Origin: Sodiomyces alkalinus F11
Lineage: Eukaryota > Ascomycota > Sordariomycetes > Glomerellales > Plectosphaerellaceae
Reading direction: 5' to 3'
Assembly (NCBI RefSeq): GCF_003711515.1
Contig: NW_021167085.1
Coordinates: forward strand, 1,466,575-1,530,574
DNA: 64,000 nt
Of this stretch, positions 1 through 12,468 are shown one piece after another (the stretch's first letter is position 1; each line of letters opens with the position of its first letter). The position numbers and the translations under genes were made by a program. The notes under the pieces are model-generated. The model worked only from the letters and a program-made list of their open reading frames with translations. It was not told the origin of the DNA and ran no database searches.

Positions 1-1248
1 GGCACGTATGGACGTGTGTACAAGGCCCTCGGCCGTCAAGGCCAGCCCGGCGAGTTTGCAATCAAGAAATTCAAACCGGACAAGGAAGGCGAGCAGGTGG
101 CTTACACCGGCATTTCCCAGAGCGCGATCAGGGAAATGTCTCTTTGCAGTGAGCTGAGTCACGCAAACGTTATCAGGCTTGTCGAGATCATCCTCGAAGA
201 TAAGTGCATCTTCATGGTTTTCGAGTACGCCGAGCACGATCTTCTCCAGATTATCCATCACCACACTCAACAGCCGCGGCATCCTATCCCCCCTCAAACC
301 GTCAAGAGCATCATGTTTCAGCTGCTCAACGGCTGCCAATACCTCCACTCCAACTGGGTTTTGCATCGTGATCTCAAGCCGGCTAATATCATGGTCACAT
401 CCGCTGGTGAGGTGAAGATTGGCGATCTCGGCCTCGCCCGTCGCTTCGATAAACCCCTGCATTCTCTCTTCAGCGGCGATAAGGTAGTCGTGACAATATG
501 GTATCGCGCACCTGAGCTCATACTCGGCACGCGTCACTATACCCCGGCGATAGACATGTGGGCCGTGGGCTGCATCTTCGCCGAGCTTCTTTCTCTGCGT
601 CCGATTTTCAAGGGGGAAGAGGCGAAGATGGATAGTAAGAAGACCGTCCCCTTCCAGCGTAACCAGATGCAAAAGATCGTCGACATTATGGGTCTCCCCA
701 CCAAGGAGCACTGGCCACTCCTCACCTCGATGCCCGAGTACTCGCAGCTCGCCACTATGCAGCCTCCATTGGCTGCCTCCGCCCATTATCACGGCCACCC
801 CGGCCACCATCATCGTTCCCATCGCTCCAGCTATGCACACCCTGGCAGCTCCAACCATGGTGCCGCCCAAGGACCTCATGCCCACGGCTCGTCCCTCGAG
901 AAGTGGTACTGGAGCACCGTGAGTCAGGGCGCTGCGACGACCGCTGCGCAGGCGTCCAATTCCGCTGCGCCCCTCGTGTCCCTGGGCACCGAGGGCTACA
1001 GGCTGCTCGCGAGCCTGCTGGAATACGACCCGGACGAGCGTATGACGGCCGCCAAGGCCCTGCAGCACCCTTTCTTCACCACAGGCGACCGCCTCAACTC
1101 TAGCGCCTTCGAGGGTTTGAAGAACGAGTACCCGCATCGCCGGGTCAGCCAAGACGACAACGACATCAGGACAAATAGCCTGCCGGGTACGAAGCGGAGT
1201 GGGCTGCAAGATGACTCTCTGCGACCGGCCAAGAGACTTAAGGAATGA
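1..1248 (+). CDS. SSN3: Mediator-associated cyclin-dependent kinase SSN3/CDK8 (5' end outside window)
   Basis: This is the catalytic subunit of the Mediator kinase module, which phosphorylates the RNA polymerase II CTD and transcription factors in the nucleus. The frame is open from base 1 (glycine-loop remnant GTYGRV), so the true start is upstream. Visible kinase motifs are the invariant lysine in FAIKKF, a PSTAIRE-like helix reading SQSAIRE (as in CDK8, not CDK1), the catalytic loop HRDLKPAN near base 364, DLG in place of DFG, and WYRAPE. The activation segment lacks the usual T-loop threonine, as expected for CDK8. A His/Ser-rich insertion lies between [10 protein letters not shown] and LEKWYW (about bases 770-900); similar low-complexity inserts are, from memory, common in fungal SSN3. 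The C-terminus is a basic tail ending KRLKE, then TGA. No intron is needed in the visible part. The next gene is convergent. Confidence 0.93.
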   Translation, partial: GTYGRVYKALGRQGQPGEFAIKKFKPDKEGEQVAYTGISQSAIREMSLCSELSHANVIRLVEIILEDKCIFMVFEYAEHDLLQIIHHHTQQPRHPIPPQTVKSIMFQLLNGCQYLHSNWVLHRDLKPANIMVTSAGEVKIGDLGLARRFDKPLHSLFSGDKVVVTIWYRAPELILGTRHYTPAIDMWAVGCIFAELLSLRPIFKGEEAKMDSKKTVPFQRNQMQKIVDIMGLPTKEHWPLLTSMPEYSQLATMQPPLAASAHYHGHPGHHHRSHRSSYAHPGSSNHGAAQGPHAHGSSLEKWYWSTVSQGAATTAAQASNSAAPLVSLGTEGYRLLASLLEYDPDERMTAAKALQHPFFTTGDRLNSSAFEGLKNEYPHRRVSQDDNDIRTNSLPGTKRSGLQDDSLRPAKRLKE

Positions 1249-2050
1249 GGAAGAGCGAGATTTGCCTTATCGATGTATTTGTAATGGGTTTTATTTCTTC
1301 ATTTGTTTTGTTCCTTTCCTTTCCTCGTTCGTCCAGTTCTTTACTTGGTAATTGGGGTTTGGGATGAAGGTGCTGGGAGGGGCTGGGAGGCGTCATTACT
1401 GGGTATATATTCCGATGAGGGTATGTTGTGGTTTCGGTCTGGCGTCGCGGGCGTCGGTAGATACGGTTAGACAAGCCTTTTTTCTACGTTCAAGAGTCGT
1501 TCCGAGTCAATACAGCGCAGAAGCAAAATAACCGGAGGGGAAACCGCTTCTTCTGTAGGACCTAGTCAGGCCAACTTTTTTTCCACCAGGCACATTTCCG
1601 ACGTTGGCAATTCTGAGCGAGATGAATGGGGTATTGTGTACATCGTCTTGTCACGACGTGACGACACTTCCAGGTTATAACCCACGAACAACCCTATCAC
1701 ACAGCGGACAGGACCTTGGTTGATGCTTTTGTATTCTTGAGAGAATCATGAACCCATTCCCTCCCATTTCGCGCCTCGTAACTCTCTATCGAGTAGCCGT
1801 GTTCATCGACACGAGGAAAAAGTGTGAGTGTGTCGAGGGATGCAAAAAGCCCGTACGTAATGCACAAAAGGCCCGAAAGGTAGGGGCCCAAAACGTTGCC
1901 CTCCATGTCCCACGCCAAACCACTGCGCCAGCCGGGTCGTCCATCGAAATTGATCGATCGACCGAGAGGTATTCTTCGTCCCTGAGGGCATTCCTCCTGA
2001 TATTCCGGTAGTTGCAGTGATGATCTTCCCGCTTTTGTTGGTCCAACCGC
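1249..2050. other. convergent intergenic spacer
   Basis: Spacer between the 3' ends of SSN3 and the eS24 gene. I see T-rich and GT-rich 3' UTR-like sequence and no convincing reading frame, RNA gene or repeat. Confidence 0.6.
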
Positions 2051-2946
2051 TTACTCCTTCTTCTTCTTGGGGCCCTTGACCTTTGCAGTACCCCGTAGCG
2101 TCTTCTGGCGGTTCTTGCGCTGCTTGCCTGTATTTAGGAAGATGGTTATCAGTGACGTGGTCTTTCTCAGATCCAACTCCGCAAAGCAATAATAGAGTCC
2201 TCCATCGGGGGTTATCCATCCCACGAGGTATCGGGGAAGCGTAAAACGCAGTTCAAGCATCGAACGGGACGTGAACAAGGACTGGACGGGCAACAAGAAG
2301 GATAACGTACGCTGCTGTCTGCTGGCTTTCTCGACCTTCGTGGCGAGACCGACACGGACGAGACGGTAACGGGGCTCGAACTTCTTCATGGCCTCGGGGG
2401 AGTCGTAGACGAGGGCGAAGCCGGTGGTCTTGCCACCACCAAACTGGGTGCGGAGGCCGAAGACGGAGATCTGTTCCTTGGTCGCCTTGTACATGCTACC
2501 AAGCTTCTCCCGGAGCTCCTCCTTGGAGATGTTGGCACGGCCAGGGTGGAGGATGTCACTGCGGAAAGGGAGAAAGCACGCTCTGGTCAGCTCATCATGG
2601 TCTTTGTGCCCTCAATCGCGTCAAAGATGGTCCCCTCTGCGTGTTTCCCAGGGAAAACTCCCATCCCATCTCGTCCTCGAAATTGTTTTGATTGTGTTTT
2701 GTTTCTTATGCCAAGTTCCATTGCCGTGGGTCGACCTCTTTCTTTTTTTTTTCTTTTTTTCTTCCCTCCAGCAATTGCACGACTGACTGCACCGCTTGTC
2801 TCCATTTGGTTAAGGAGGGCTGGGAAACGAGCGAGAGAGAGGAGAAAGGAGGCTGCAACTCACACGACCATCTGCTTGCGGCCAAGCAGGGGGTTGCGGA
2901 TGAACTTGCGAGTTCGCAGGGTGACGGGGGCCTCGGAGTCCGCCAT
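2051..2946 (-). CDS. RPS24: 40S ribosomal protein eS24 (RPS24)
   Basis: Structural protein of the small cytosolic ribosomal subunit. Three exons on the minus strand: 2864-2946, 2311-2558 and 2051-2127, giving 135 residues, the usual length for the family. Intron 1 (2559-2863) has donor GTGAGT and a CAG acceptor. Intron 2 (2128-2310) has donor GTACGT and a CAG acceptor. The protein starts [20 protein letters not shown], carries the family signature [20 protein letters not shown] in exon 2 and ends in a lysine-rich tail. The ATG at 2944-2946 gives the expected N-terminus. The joined reading frame stays in phase across both introns, which fixes the splice sites well. It is divergent from the EFM3-like gene, with about 650 bp between starts. 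Confidence 0.95.
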
Positions 2947-3596
2947 CTTTGCGACAGTCGAAGGCGTGTCTCTCAAGATTGACGGTGAGACAGGGTGCGA
3001 GATGGGTTGTCGTCGATCAAAGAGTTGGGCGATATTTCGTGATGGGGCCGACGTCTGCGTGAAAAGTTGAATTACCCGGAGGGGCGGCTGCTCTCTGGGG
3101 GTCGCTTAGGGTTCGCCCTAGAAAGTGTGCTATTGGCTGTCTCAGATTCGGCCACAAAGAATTTGACGGGGGGATTTTCGAACCTGAAGTCACGTGATTA
3201 TGATTAGCTCAGCTAGTAGGAAGCGGGCCCTTTGCGAGTCCACTTTCACTTTCAGGCAAGTGCTTCGACGTCATACGGTCCGTCCCTCACTTTCGACAAC
3301 ACAGCTTGCCGGAGACAGATTCAACTGTTGGAACTTCGCCATTCTACTTGGAATCCCACGACCCATGGGTTCTGAGTTGCAGAAATTCCCACAGAGATGT
3401 GACATTCATTTTGCTATTCTTCACAGCTTTGCCTTGTCCCCCCCACGAAGGTTGCCGTTTCTCTCACTTGAAACTTCTAAAACCACCGGTTCCTCCTTGA
3501 ATGAGATCTATTCTCGTTCACTCAAACCCACTCTCGGGCAAGAGCTGGTGTTGAGTTCTTCGATCACGAACAAAGAACCCCGTGGACGCCTATATA
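2947..3596. promoter_or_regulatory. shared divergent promoter region, eS24 / EFM3-like
   Basis: The 650 bp between two divergent starts must hold both promoters. It contains pyrimidine-rich stretches and a CACGTGA hexamer-type site near 3191. No open frame looks coding. The assignment rests on gene orientation only. Confidence 0.4.
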
Positions 3597-4750
3597 ATGG
3601 GTCACTCTCTTCCCAGAAACCCCCAATCGCAGATTGATCGCTTCTGCCGCCAATACTTGCAGCTTGAGAAAGATCTTGACTATCCAGAGGCTTCCTTACT
3701 CCGAGAACAAGCCACCCAACAGATCATATTTTCTCGCTTGTTTTCCCATGATGCGTTGAGGTATGCTCCACCGGAGAGATATCGAGTTCGGAGTCTCAAA
3801 GATCTGATTGCGAGGATCGAAGCCAGTATTGAAGATTGGGACGCCCATGTAAGCTGTCGTCCAACTGGAGTAACACATGATGGACCCCGTGCAATGTCCG
3901 GACACTATGTAAACTGACACTTGGCCTCAAGGAGGTTTCCGAAGATCTTATGAACGCCCTCGCCCAGTTCTTAGCTTCTCCTCTACCCCCCGAGTCGACG
4001 TCCGTCCAACGAAAGTCTTTCGTCACCTATCATCTCTCGCATCTGTCTTGTAGTAGAGCCGAAGTCCCAGACGGCATAGACTCCATTCCCACGATAACGT
4101 TACTCGAGTCACGGACGCTCATAGCTGCCTCTGGGACAACTGGACTACGGACGTGGGAGGCATGTCTCCATCTCGGGCAGTATCTTTGCACGAATCCAGA
4201 CATTATCAGAAAGAAACGTGTGCTAGAACTTGGCGCTGGGACGGGATACCTGACCATTCTTTGTGCCAAATATCTTGACGCCGCTCGAGTGATTGCCTCG
4301 GACGGTTCCGATGACGTGATCAACAACCTCCCGGAATCTTTCTTCCTTAATGACCTGCAAAGGGACGATGCAGTCAGCGTTATGGACCTGAAATGGGGCC
4401 ATGCAGTTGTCGGCTCCGAGGGTGAGCAATGGAACGGTGGCGACGCGATTGATGTCATCCTCGGGGCGGATATTACATATGACCAGCGGGCACATTCGGC
4501 GCTCATTGGAACAGTAGTCGATCTGCTCTCTATGTTTCCTGACGCAGAGGTCCTAATATCGGCGGCAGAGCGCAGCCAGGAGACGCACGCCTCGTTCCAA
4601 ATAAAGTGCCGACAAGCCGGCCTTGGTTTGTCTGACGTTGACTTTCCAGCTCCCCCGAAGGAGCTCCAGATGGGACCGTTCTGTAGCGATGCTGTGCCTC
4701 TGCGAATATGGAGGATCTTCACGTCGCAAGTACATGACTGTGTAAATTAA
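3597..4750 (+). CDS. EFM3: EFM3/FAM86-type protein-lysine methyltransferase
   Basis: Predicted seven-beta-strand, S-adenosylmethionine-dependent protein-lysine methyltransferase. Yeast Efm3 and human FAM86A methylate translation elongation factor 2. Two exons: 3597-3848 and 3932-4750. The 83-nt intron has donor GTAAGC, an ACTGAC branch-like site and an AAG acceptor. The protein is 356 residues. The N-terminus carries the FAM86-like FCRQYLQLEKDLDYPE segment. The AdoMet-binding motif I is LELGAGTGYLTILCAKY, followed by ASDGSDDVINNL and the post-motif VILGADITYD. The ATG at 3597 is the first in-frame ATG. Assignment to EFM3 rather than a sister methyltransferase (EFM2, Rrg1) rests on the N-terminal FAM86-like segment plus the GADITYD motif. 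Confidence 0.82.
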
Positions 4751-7700
4751 CAACGATATTGTGTGCATTAGCCCCCTCGACGGGCTCGTTGCTATCGGAT
4801 GCGTCCTGCACCATCAGTGCGGATCCAATTCCTTCGATTGCGTGGCAGGACGTAGCAAGGTCCGTGAGGAACTTGGCACGGAAGTTAACCGTAGCTACTA
4901 AGGCCCTGTATTCTTGTTAGACACATGGTAAGGGGATGATTTGTGGCGAAGTCAATGAGGTAAGTGTAGTGGCGGGGAAGAGTACGGTCCTGAGAAGCTA
5001 GGACAACAGCCGCTCATTCAGGGCAGCGGTAGCACATGGCATCCTAAGGGGTACCGAGTCGTAACACGGACCAAAGATCATGCGTGGCCCGGTGGCGATG
5101 ACGAGTATTCTCTGCAAGGGACTCAATGCGCCAAATGACGCGGGGAGGTTACGGTGATGGTCGGTCGGTCGGTCCTCGTGGCAGATGGATCGGCCGAATC
5201 CCGAGTACCTGGGTGACCGCAGCTGTGTTGTTTTCGGAGCGGTAATAAATGAGGCGTCACTTGTATGGAGCTTTTGGACCGCCGATGATGTAAATGCCGC
5301 AGCCCTGGCTTGTCAGGTGGATGTTGACTGGAAAGCGGTTGGTTTGTAGCTTGTGCAAACAGGACGTCAATATTCGTAAATCCGGTAAATTCCTTGACAT
5401 AATTAACCTATGGTCTCGTGAGTAGCCCCTCCACGCAGATCCCATTCTGTTTCCAATCCCTCCGATTCCCGATTCCCATCTGAGCACGAATCGGTACTCG
5501 AGCACTTGGTCCGATAGCATTACATCCCCCTGTTTCATTTCCCGCAGTTCCCAGACTCAGCCGTGGTGGGTCGTGTCTTATGGTCAGCCGTGAAGATGAG
5601 CCGGCAGACGAGACCGATAACTACCTTAAGGTACCTACATAATAAGTTAGGTAGGAATGCTGGATCTGGGAGGAATAAGTACAACGTCATTCATCATTTT
5701 GAAGAAACTCCTGTGTCACAGTGTTCGCTGTGTCAGCACAGTAAGCAAGGGTAAGGTACATGAGATTGCGCTTGTTGTCAGTGGTTCCTTCATTTCGCTT
5801 TTCTCCCAAAACAAGGAGTGCTTTATTGCATTTTTTCTAGGTTCAGGGTTGAAACGGCGAACGATGGTACGTGCAGAGGACAGAGTAAGAGAGTAAGGTA
5901 CCTAGGTAATTACGTTGCAGGTACCTTAGTGGATCGTATCCATAATAGATGACCGAAGATTCCTATGTTTTTCTGCAAGCGGATTCTCTGGGATTCTGGA
6001 ATGATTCCGAATTCGTCAAATTCACATAATATTGGCGTGCACCTTTGTGTCGTCTTTAGGTAATATTCTCTGAATACGAGGCGTGCAACGTCTTTACTCG
6101 CTCTTATGTTTATGTAGACATCGAACCATCACCGTTTTTCTCTTGTTATTTCTTGCTTCTTTCTTCTATCTCCACCCTCATTTGTTCTCCTGTTATGTCC
6201 CTTTTCTTTCTTTCCCCTTCTTTTTTTTAATTGGTTTTTTTTAGTTGTTGCTGTTGTGTCAGGTGGAAAAGTACCCCCATAACACCGCTCTTTGCCCATA
6301 TGATACAAGTCACGTTTTTTTGGTTATCTTTCCCTCCAACATGAGCAAAACATGAGCTTCAAGAACAATCTTGAATGAGGGGTCCATGTCCTCACCCCCC
6401 TTTCCCCAACTCAATGTTAGTGTCGAATCAAGCCAGTGGGCAGAGGCACGGGCTTCCATAATGGGAATGGGCCTGCAGGCCGAACGAGGGCCAGAACGTT
6501 TAAAGCGGAGACACCGTCCCCGGCAAATGCGCCATCAGTGCCCATCAGGCCTCAACAGTCACCGACGTCCACCAGTGCCCACCATTAGTTGCTCAATGGG
6601 CTCCACTCCACCCGTGTCAGGAGAAGCTCCGGTCAAAGCTTTGCTGACGTCTGCACGAAGTAGTAGGTATTAGCCCGATCTCCATCATTGATACGGAAGG
6701 CTTATCACCTCACTATTGGCCCATGCGGACCGGGATGGATTTGATGATAAGGGGATAAGGGGCCATCGTACGAAGTAATTAATGTAGCCTCCGTACGGAC
6801 TTCGCTTTCCGTTCCAGCTTGCTACTTGACTGGATCGATACTGGATTGATTTGTTGGTCTCCTCCCCTCCATCAATCCATTCGCTTTACACTAGACGGAG
6901 TAGGGAGATTTCTATTATTATTTCCTACCTATGTAGGCCAACACCTTCGCCCATCGGGCCACCCGGCGTTCGCTTGCTGCACATAACGGCAAAGAAAAGA
7001 ACATTGAGGCATCTCTTTCCGTGTGTCGCCTTTTCGTCTGTCCCATCTCGCCATCGAATATTTTCTTCTCTGCCCTCTTTGTCGGATTTATGGATACAGC
7101 TTCCTGGGATACCTACGATACCAGCTAGCTTGGGACAAACCACATTCACCCATATCGCAAGACTCCATCTCTGCCTCCTCGGTTCGACCCTCCGCAACAG
7201 ACGAAAACTTGCCCTTCTTTTACCACCTACGTCCTTACACCTTCGTGTCCCCATCCACGCCCGGCTTTGACTTGCCTCACCCAGACAGTAGCACCTATCT
7301 GACTACTATTGTCTCTCTGTCAACAACCAAACTCGCCTCCGCGTCATACCCTGCTCCACACTACAGTCGCTAGGTACCTACCCCAAGGGTCACAACGAAA
7401 CGGCGACTAAACATCTTGCCCACACCTGATCGGCTGGTCTGAACTTACAATCACCTTACTTTTTGACAACTTCACCCGCCTTTCATACTACCTTATATCC
7501 TCTGTCGCACCTCGAAGAAACCCACCTAGCGCTATTACCTACCTAACACTTACCACGACTGTCAGAGAGCAGTGGTGCGTTTTCGGTAGTTTTTGTTCGA
7601 CATCGATTTCTCTTTCAACACGCTTCCACGCTTTGGCGAGACCTATATCTCTAGGAACCGCCGCCTCCCTCGCGAATCACGATCCGAAAACTACCCACGG

Positions 7701-8013
7701 GTCCTCTCCAGCGTCCACTGCTGTCTTCCTAGCTAGATCATAGCCGTATTCGGCGGGAAGACGTAGTTTCCTCCATATTCGTTCCGTATTTACGACAGTC
7801 CATTCCCAACTCTGCAGATCACTCGGTGTCGTGTCCGCCAGGGGCAGGTTCATAACAACCAGTGCCTCCTAGCTTGGCCAATATTAGCGACACCAGCTAC
7901 CACCTCTCATAATTGGCAGCCGCTTGCAACGACGCACCTCCGAACTTCAATGGGATTGGCACCCATTGCACGACAATCTTTCCGTCAGCCTGTGCTTCCC
8001 CTCGCCAAGCACA
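4751..8013. other. long intergenic region; probable leader of the next gene at its right end
   Basis: No supported gene in about 3.3 kb. It contains GGTACC/CCTAAGG-type motif clusters near 5625-5650 and 5895-5935, a T-rich tract near 6215-6245, and from about 6850 onward a CT-rich, ATG-poor stretch that looks like a long 5' leader and promoter for the gene at 8014. Short open frames here have no recognisable protein features. Confidence 0.5.
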
Positions 8014-8535
8014 ATGCCCGGTGCAATAACACCACCCGTTTCGCCCGCAATGGCGGACGCCAATAGCTCCGACGTTGCCTTGCAAAAGTATCTCATTCTG
8101 CACTCCCAACACCAAGAGCTCCGAAGAAATCTCGATCACATTCGCTCGAGTGCCCCGTCGCTGGGTTCGTCGACTCGCCATACCTCTCTTATTTCCTCCC
8201 CCGCCGTCTCCCCCACCCGCCGACCCTGTTCGCCTTTCGGCCACTATCCATCAGGCCGGAACCACACACGCCGCGCCTCCGTGGCGGGACCACCCAAGAT
8301 GTACCGTGGCAGTCCAGGCGTGTCGCCTACTGCAGACGAGTCGGTAATGGGCCAGGTCGTCGAGGAAGAGCGCCGCCTCTTCGACGTCAACGAGGCCATG
8401 AAACGAGCTCTGATGGAGATGCTCAACGGCGCACAGGCAAAGCACGATCCTGCCTTCCGCACCTGGGTGCAGTGCCGGCTCATGGACACCGAGAAAGAAC
8501 TGAGGTCGGAGAGGAGGAGGAAGAGTGCGCCATAG
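8014..8535 (+). CDS. small conserved-looking protein of unknown function
   Basis: A 173-residue reading frame without introns. I do not recognise a family. The N-terminus (MPGAITPPVSPAM) is rich in SP/TP dipeptides, followed by a predicted helix (ALQKYLILHSQHQELRRNLDHI), a Ser/Pro-rich middle with SPAVSPTRRPCSP, and an acidic-to-basic helical C-terminus (VVEEERRLFDVNEAMKRALM ... RRRKSAP). The SP/TP sites suggest a proline-directed phosphorylation target, by inference only. The frame is open 30 codons upstream of 8014, but the ATG at 8014 gives the more plausible N-terminus after a long CT-rich leader. Codon use (C/G at third positions) supports coding. Confidence 0.6.
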   Translation: MPGAITPPVSPAMADANSSDVALQKYLILHSQHQELRRNLDHIRSSAPSLGSSTRHTSLISSPAVSPTRRPCSPFGHYPSGRNHTRRASVAGPPKMYRGSPGVSPTADESVMGQVVEEERRLFDVNEAMKRALMEMLNGAQAKHDPAFRTWVQCRLMDTEKELRSERRRKSAP

Positions 8536-9452
8536 TGTGCCGCGCGGTGAACACTCCTCGCCACTTCGGTCTCACTGTCCATGTGGACTGGATTCTTCAA
8601 GGGAATTGGGACAACACAACAACGAAACAAAAAGGGGGTGCGGTAATGGGATTGTAAAACTGGTCAGAAAGGACTGGGAACAGCTTCGGTTAGGGGTTTT
8701 GTTTTTTTCTTCGCTTCACGTCAAAGGCGCTTGCAAAGCCGTTGAACCGTTCGGTATCATAGCGGCTTCAGATGGTTCAAAGGATACCCGAGTTGGTGGG
8801 ATGGAGGAACTGGAACGAGTTGAGGTCCACGGCGTTGCGCGGCTTTTGCCTTGTCTTCAACCTGTACAAAGGGTAGCTTAGAGAAAATTGTAATGGCATT
8901 AATAAGTAGTAATTGCTTCAGGAAGTTAGCTTCACTGACACCGGGGGCAACATTGGGCAATGATTATACTCCGTATTGGAATCAATGCTTTGGTCGTGAT
9001 TTGGTTCGTGTTCTAGGTGCAGCCGAACTGGAATGCGCCTCAAGGTAAAGGTACCTAAGGTACTTACCTCATCCGTACGTATCTCGCGATTCTGCGGGGA
9101 GGTGAAGCGTGATAAGACTGCTTACATAATGCGTTCATACTGGAGCAGTCGCGAAACTTGACGTACTCTCTCTGTACGTGCCTGACGTTCCCCATGCTTT
9201 TCATCCATCCTTTTCCGTACTTCATACATATCCATCTTCACTATATTCAGTACTCAATTCTTTAAATACCTCTCTCCAGCTTCGGTTGGTTGCCATCACT
9301 TTAGACTCGAAAGACCGCGAAAACCAGACGTCAAACCCTAGCATAACACCCCGAAACTTCGGCTCCAACGCGGCAGGAAGTCGTTAGTATCCTTTACGAC
9401 ACGATTTCTAGGCGCTTCCACGCGTGTAGTCGAGTGCGCAACATTGTACATC
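8536..9452. other. intergenic spacer
   Basis: 3' UTR of the small gene plus promoter of the cyclophilin gene. Contains one exact TACTCCGTA motif (8967-8975) and a GGTACCTAAGG-type cluster near 9050. No gene seen. Confidence 0.55.
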
Positions 9453-11069
9453 ATGTCGGTGCTCCTTGAGACCAGCTCTGGAGACATTGTTATCGATCTC
9501 CTGATCGATTACGCTCCAAAGCTTTGCGAGAAGTGAGTGCAACTGGCCACACTTGTCGTCCATGTCCTTTTAGTCCACGTCCCTTTTGCTAACTGAATTC
9601 GTCGTGGTAGTTTCCTAAAACTATGCAAAGCAAAATATTACAACTTCTCGCCTATACACTCCGTTCAGAAGACGTTCTCGTTTCAGACTGGCGATCCGCT
9701 TGGCCCTATGTCACGAGAATCCGATGGCGGCACTTCAATCTGGGGCCTGGTTTCCGGAGACAGCAAGCAGAAAACATTCCCGGCTTTCTTTCATCCGAAA
9801 CTGAAGCATCTCGAGCGGGGCACAGTTAGTATGGCCACGGTCCCATTAGACACAGATCCGGACACACGCGTTGCGGCCTCCCAGTTCATCGTGACGCTTG
9901 GCGATGATACCGACTACCTGGACGGAAAAGCCGCCATCTTCGGCAAAGTAGTCGAAGGCTTCGACGTGTTGGAAAAGATTAACAACGCCTTCGTGGATGA
10001 CCGGGGGTATCCTCTGGTCGATATTCGCATCAAGCACACAGTAATTCTCGACGACCCATACCCGGACCCACCTGGGCTGAGGGAGCCCAGTAGTTCGCCT
10101 CCGCCGAGCAAGGCCCAGCTTGCTACGGTTCGTATCGCAGACGAGGCTGCCTTACACGAGGAGGACGGCTTGGATGAAGAGGCACTGGAGAGACAGCGAC
10201 GTGAACGTGAGGCTCGAGCTCAGGCCTTGACTTTGGAGATGATGGGTGATTTGCCTTTTGCTGAGGTCGCTCCCCCGGAGAACGTCCTCTTCGTCTGCAA
10301 GCTGAACCCAGTCACCACGGACAGCGACTTGGAACTGATTTTTGGTCGGTTCGGTAAGATCCTCAGCTGTGAGGTCATCAGGGATCGCAAGACAGGGGAT
10401 AGCTTACAATACGCCTTTATCGAGTATGCAGACAAGGCCTCGTGCGAAGCGGCATACTTCAAGATGCAGGATGTTCTGATTGACGACCGGAGGATCCACG
10501 TCGACTTCTCGCAAAGCGTCAGCAAGCTCAGCGAGGTGTGGAGGAATGACACGAACAAGAAGCGCAGGCAAAACGCTTCCCGCGGTGGCTGGGGAGGTGT
10601 CAGGGAGCTAGAGAAGAGGAGGCAGTACCGTGAGCAAGACGACGACGCCGAGGACACCAACTACAACTTGGTCTATGGCGCAGAGGAGATGAAGGGCCGC
10701 CATGAACGGGTTGAGGGGTCGCACAAGGACAAGGACATACCAACGGAAAAGACCCGTCCGAGTAGCTCCCCGGACCGCCGAGGCACGGAGCGGCAACGGC
10801 ACCGAAGCCGGAGCCGGAGCCGGAACCGGAGCGAGAGCCCGAGGCACCGCAGGGCTGGAGATCGGCTCAGGCCTGACGAAATGGATGTTCGAAGAACTGA
10901 TGACCGGTCTCGGTACAATCGGCGACGGGACGAGTGGGACAACGATTGGAGAGACCGCCGAGACCACCGAGACCGCCGAAACCGCCCAGACCGACGAGAC
11001 CGGGATCGAGATTACCGAGATGGAGACCGAGGCCGGGACTACGACAATCGTAGACAAAGACAAAGATAA
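9453..11069 (+). CDS. cyp6: cyclophilin-RRM peptidyl-prolyl isomerase, PPIL4/Cyp6 type
   Basis: Nuclear cyclophilin fused to an RNA-recognition motif; the family is linked to pre-mRNA splicing. Two exons: 9453-9532 and 9611-11069. The 78-nt intron has donor GTGAGT, a GCTAACTGA branch-like site and a TAG acceptor. The product is 512 residues. The first exon starts [20 protein letters not shown], as in this subfamily. The cyclophilin domain spans about residues 1-165, with [20 protein letters not shown] and the degenerate WGLVSGDSK region typical of PPIL4. The RRM lies at about residues 248-330, with RNP2 LFVCKL and RNP1 LQYAFIEY. The C-terminus is Arg/Asp/Ser-rich ([14 protein letters not shown], then repeated DRRD/RDRD), an RS/RD-type low-complexity tail. 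The 80-nt first exon has no separate reading-frame signal of its own and was placed by family similarity. Confidence 0.9.
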
Positions 11070-12446
11070 GAAATAATGGGATGCACATATCCAGCATTTC
11101 ACAGCTTTGCAGAAGCTACAGTTTGCACGACCTCTAGTACGACTCGCCCTGTCCTTTACCCTTGGAGTCCCTTCTTTGCTTGCCTGTCGCCCAAAAGCTT
11201 CCATCATCATAATCCAGAACTCATTTCAGCTCATCCGGGGGTGGGTGGGGGGTGTGAAAAAACATTGGACGCGTCCTAAAACGGCTCACCCACTTCCACA
11301 TGGCTCCTTCTGCCACTCTCCGCTGTCAGGAAATCCGGGGTTCGGAATGTCTCGGTTGAAAAACCTCGCCGCGGAACCAGGGTGGGGGAATGCCGGTACA
11401 AACAGGTTTCATCGCCTGCAAACAGGCGTCCGGGAAGCTCATTCCGAGTGGGGTCTTCGTGTGCCGTAAGTCATGGGACAAGCAGGCTGTGCACTTCAGC
11501 CGGCCACAACTGACAGGGTTTCCCAGTGCCTTTGCAAACCTCTTGGGCGGTCAAGCCACATACATAACACGCTCCGATGCTCCTACTCAGTACCTACTCA
11601 GTATAGGGTTCCTGGCGAGGCTTGTCGTGTATAAGTACGGGGTATATGCAAGGTCCCATTTGTGTGACTGCTGGGCCATATTGAAGTCGTCAACTCGACG
11701 CATGAGGCCCCAGGAAAGAGGAAACGACAGGAATAAACACAGATATCCGTGCTTTCAGACATGGAGCCACGCCTCTGCACTACATCACTACATCGTAAAC
11801 GCCCCGAACTTGACAGCATCTACATGCACCTTTAAGCTTTTGAAGGACGAATCAAGGCCCTTGGACGTTTCTGGCTAGAACAACCGACCCACGGCGAGAC
11901 CACGCGGCACTTATCACTCTGTTACGCCAGGCTCGTCTTGAACAGATTGTCAGGGAAGTCGAACTCCTCACCCCGGTTACACAGACGGCGATGGGGTGGC
12001 AGCCTCGAATGCGCGCCGGCAAATGAGAAGATCAGGCGTCTGCACTTGCCGGCTTGTGTTGCTCGCCTATGCGATGCTCCCAGCTCGTGAATATTCTGGG
12101 GGGGACCCGTCCCTGTGTTACAATTGCCAGCCTATCAAGCGGTCCGAAGCGAGGGAAGACTGGATAGACAACGACGATCTGGACGACCAAGAGGCTCGGC
12201 CCGTTAAGCAACTCAACTCACTTTGACCACTTGCTTTGCACCATATCCGACCTGTGCTCCGGTAAGACCTAGCCCTCCGAGTACAACTGTGCTGCGGTAA
12301 ATGACTCAGCCGGATGCCCGGCCAACGTGTCAAGCCTGCCCAATGGCTTTACCTAGTAACTGGGAGCAGATCACGGCAAGCTGCGGAACATCTTCGATAC
12401 TGACAGCAGGGGAGCATGCATGACGCTTGTTGCCGAAGATCAAGGA

Positions 12447-12468
12447 TTTTTTTTTTTTTTTTTTTTTT
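12447..12468. repeat. 22-nt T homopolymer
   Basis: Uninterrupted run of 22 thymines followed by about 80 nt of T/C-rich sequence. It lies in the intergenic desert. Confidence 0.95.
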
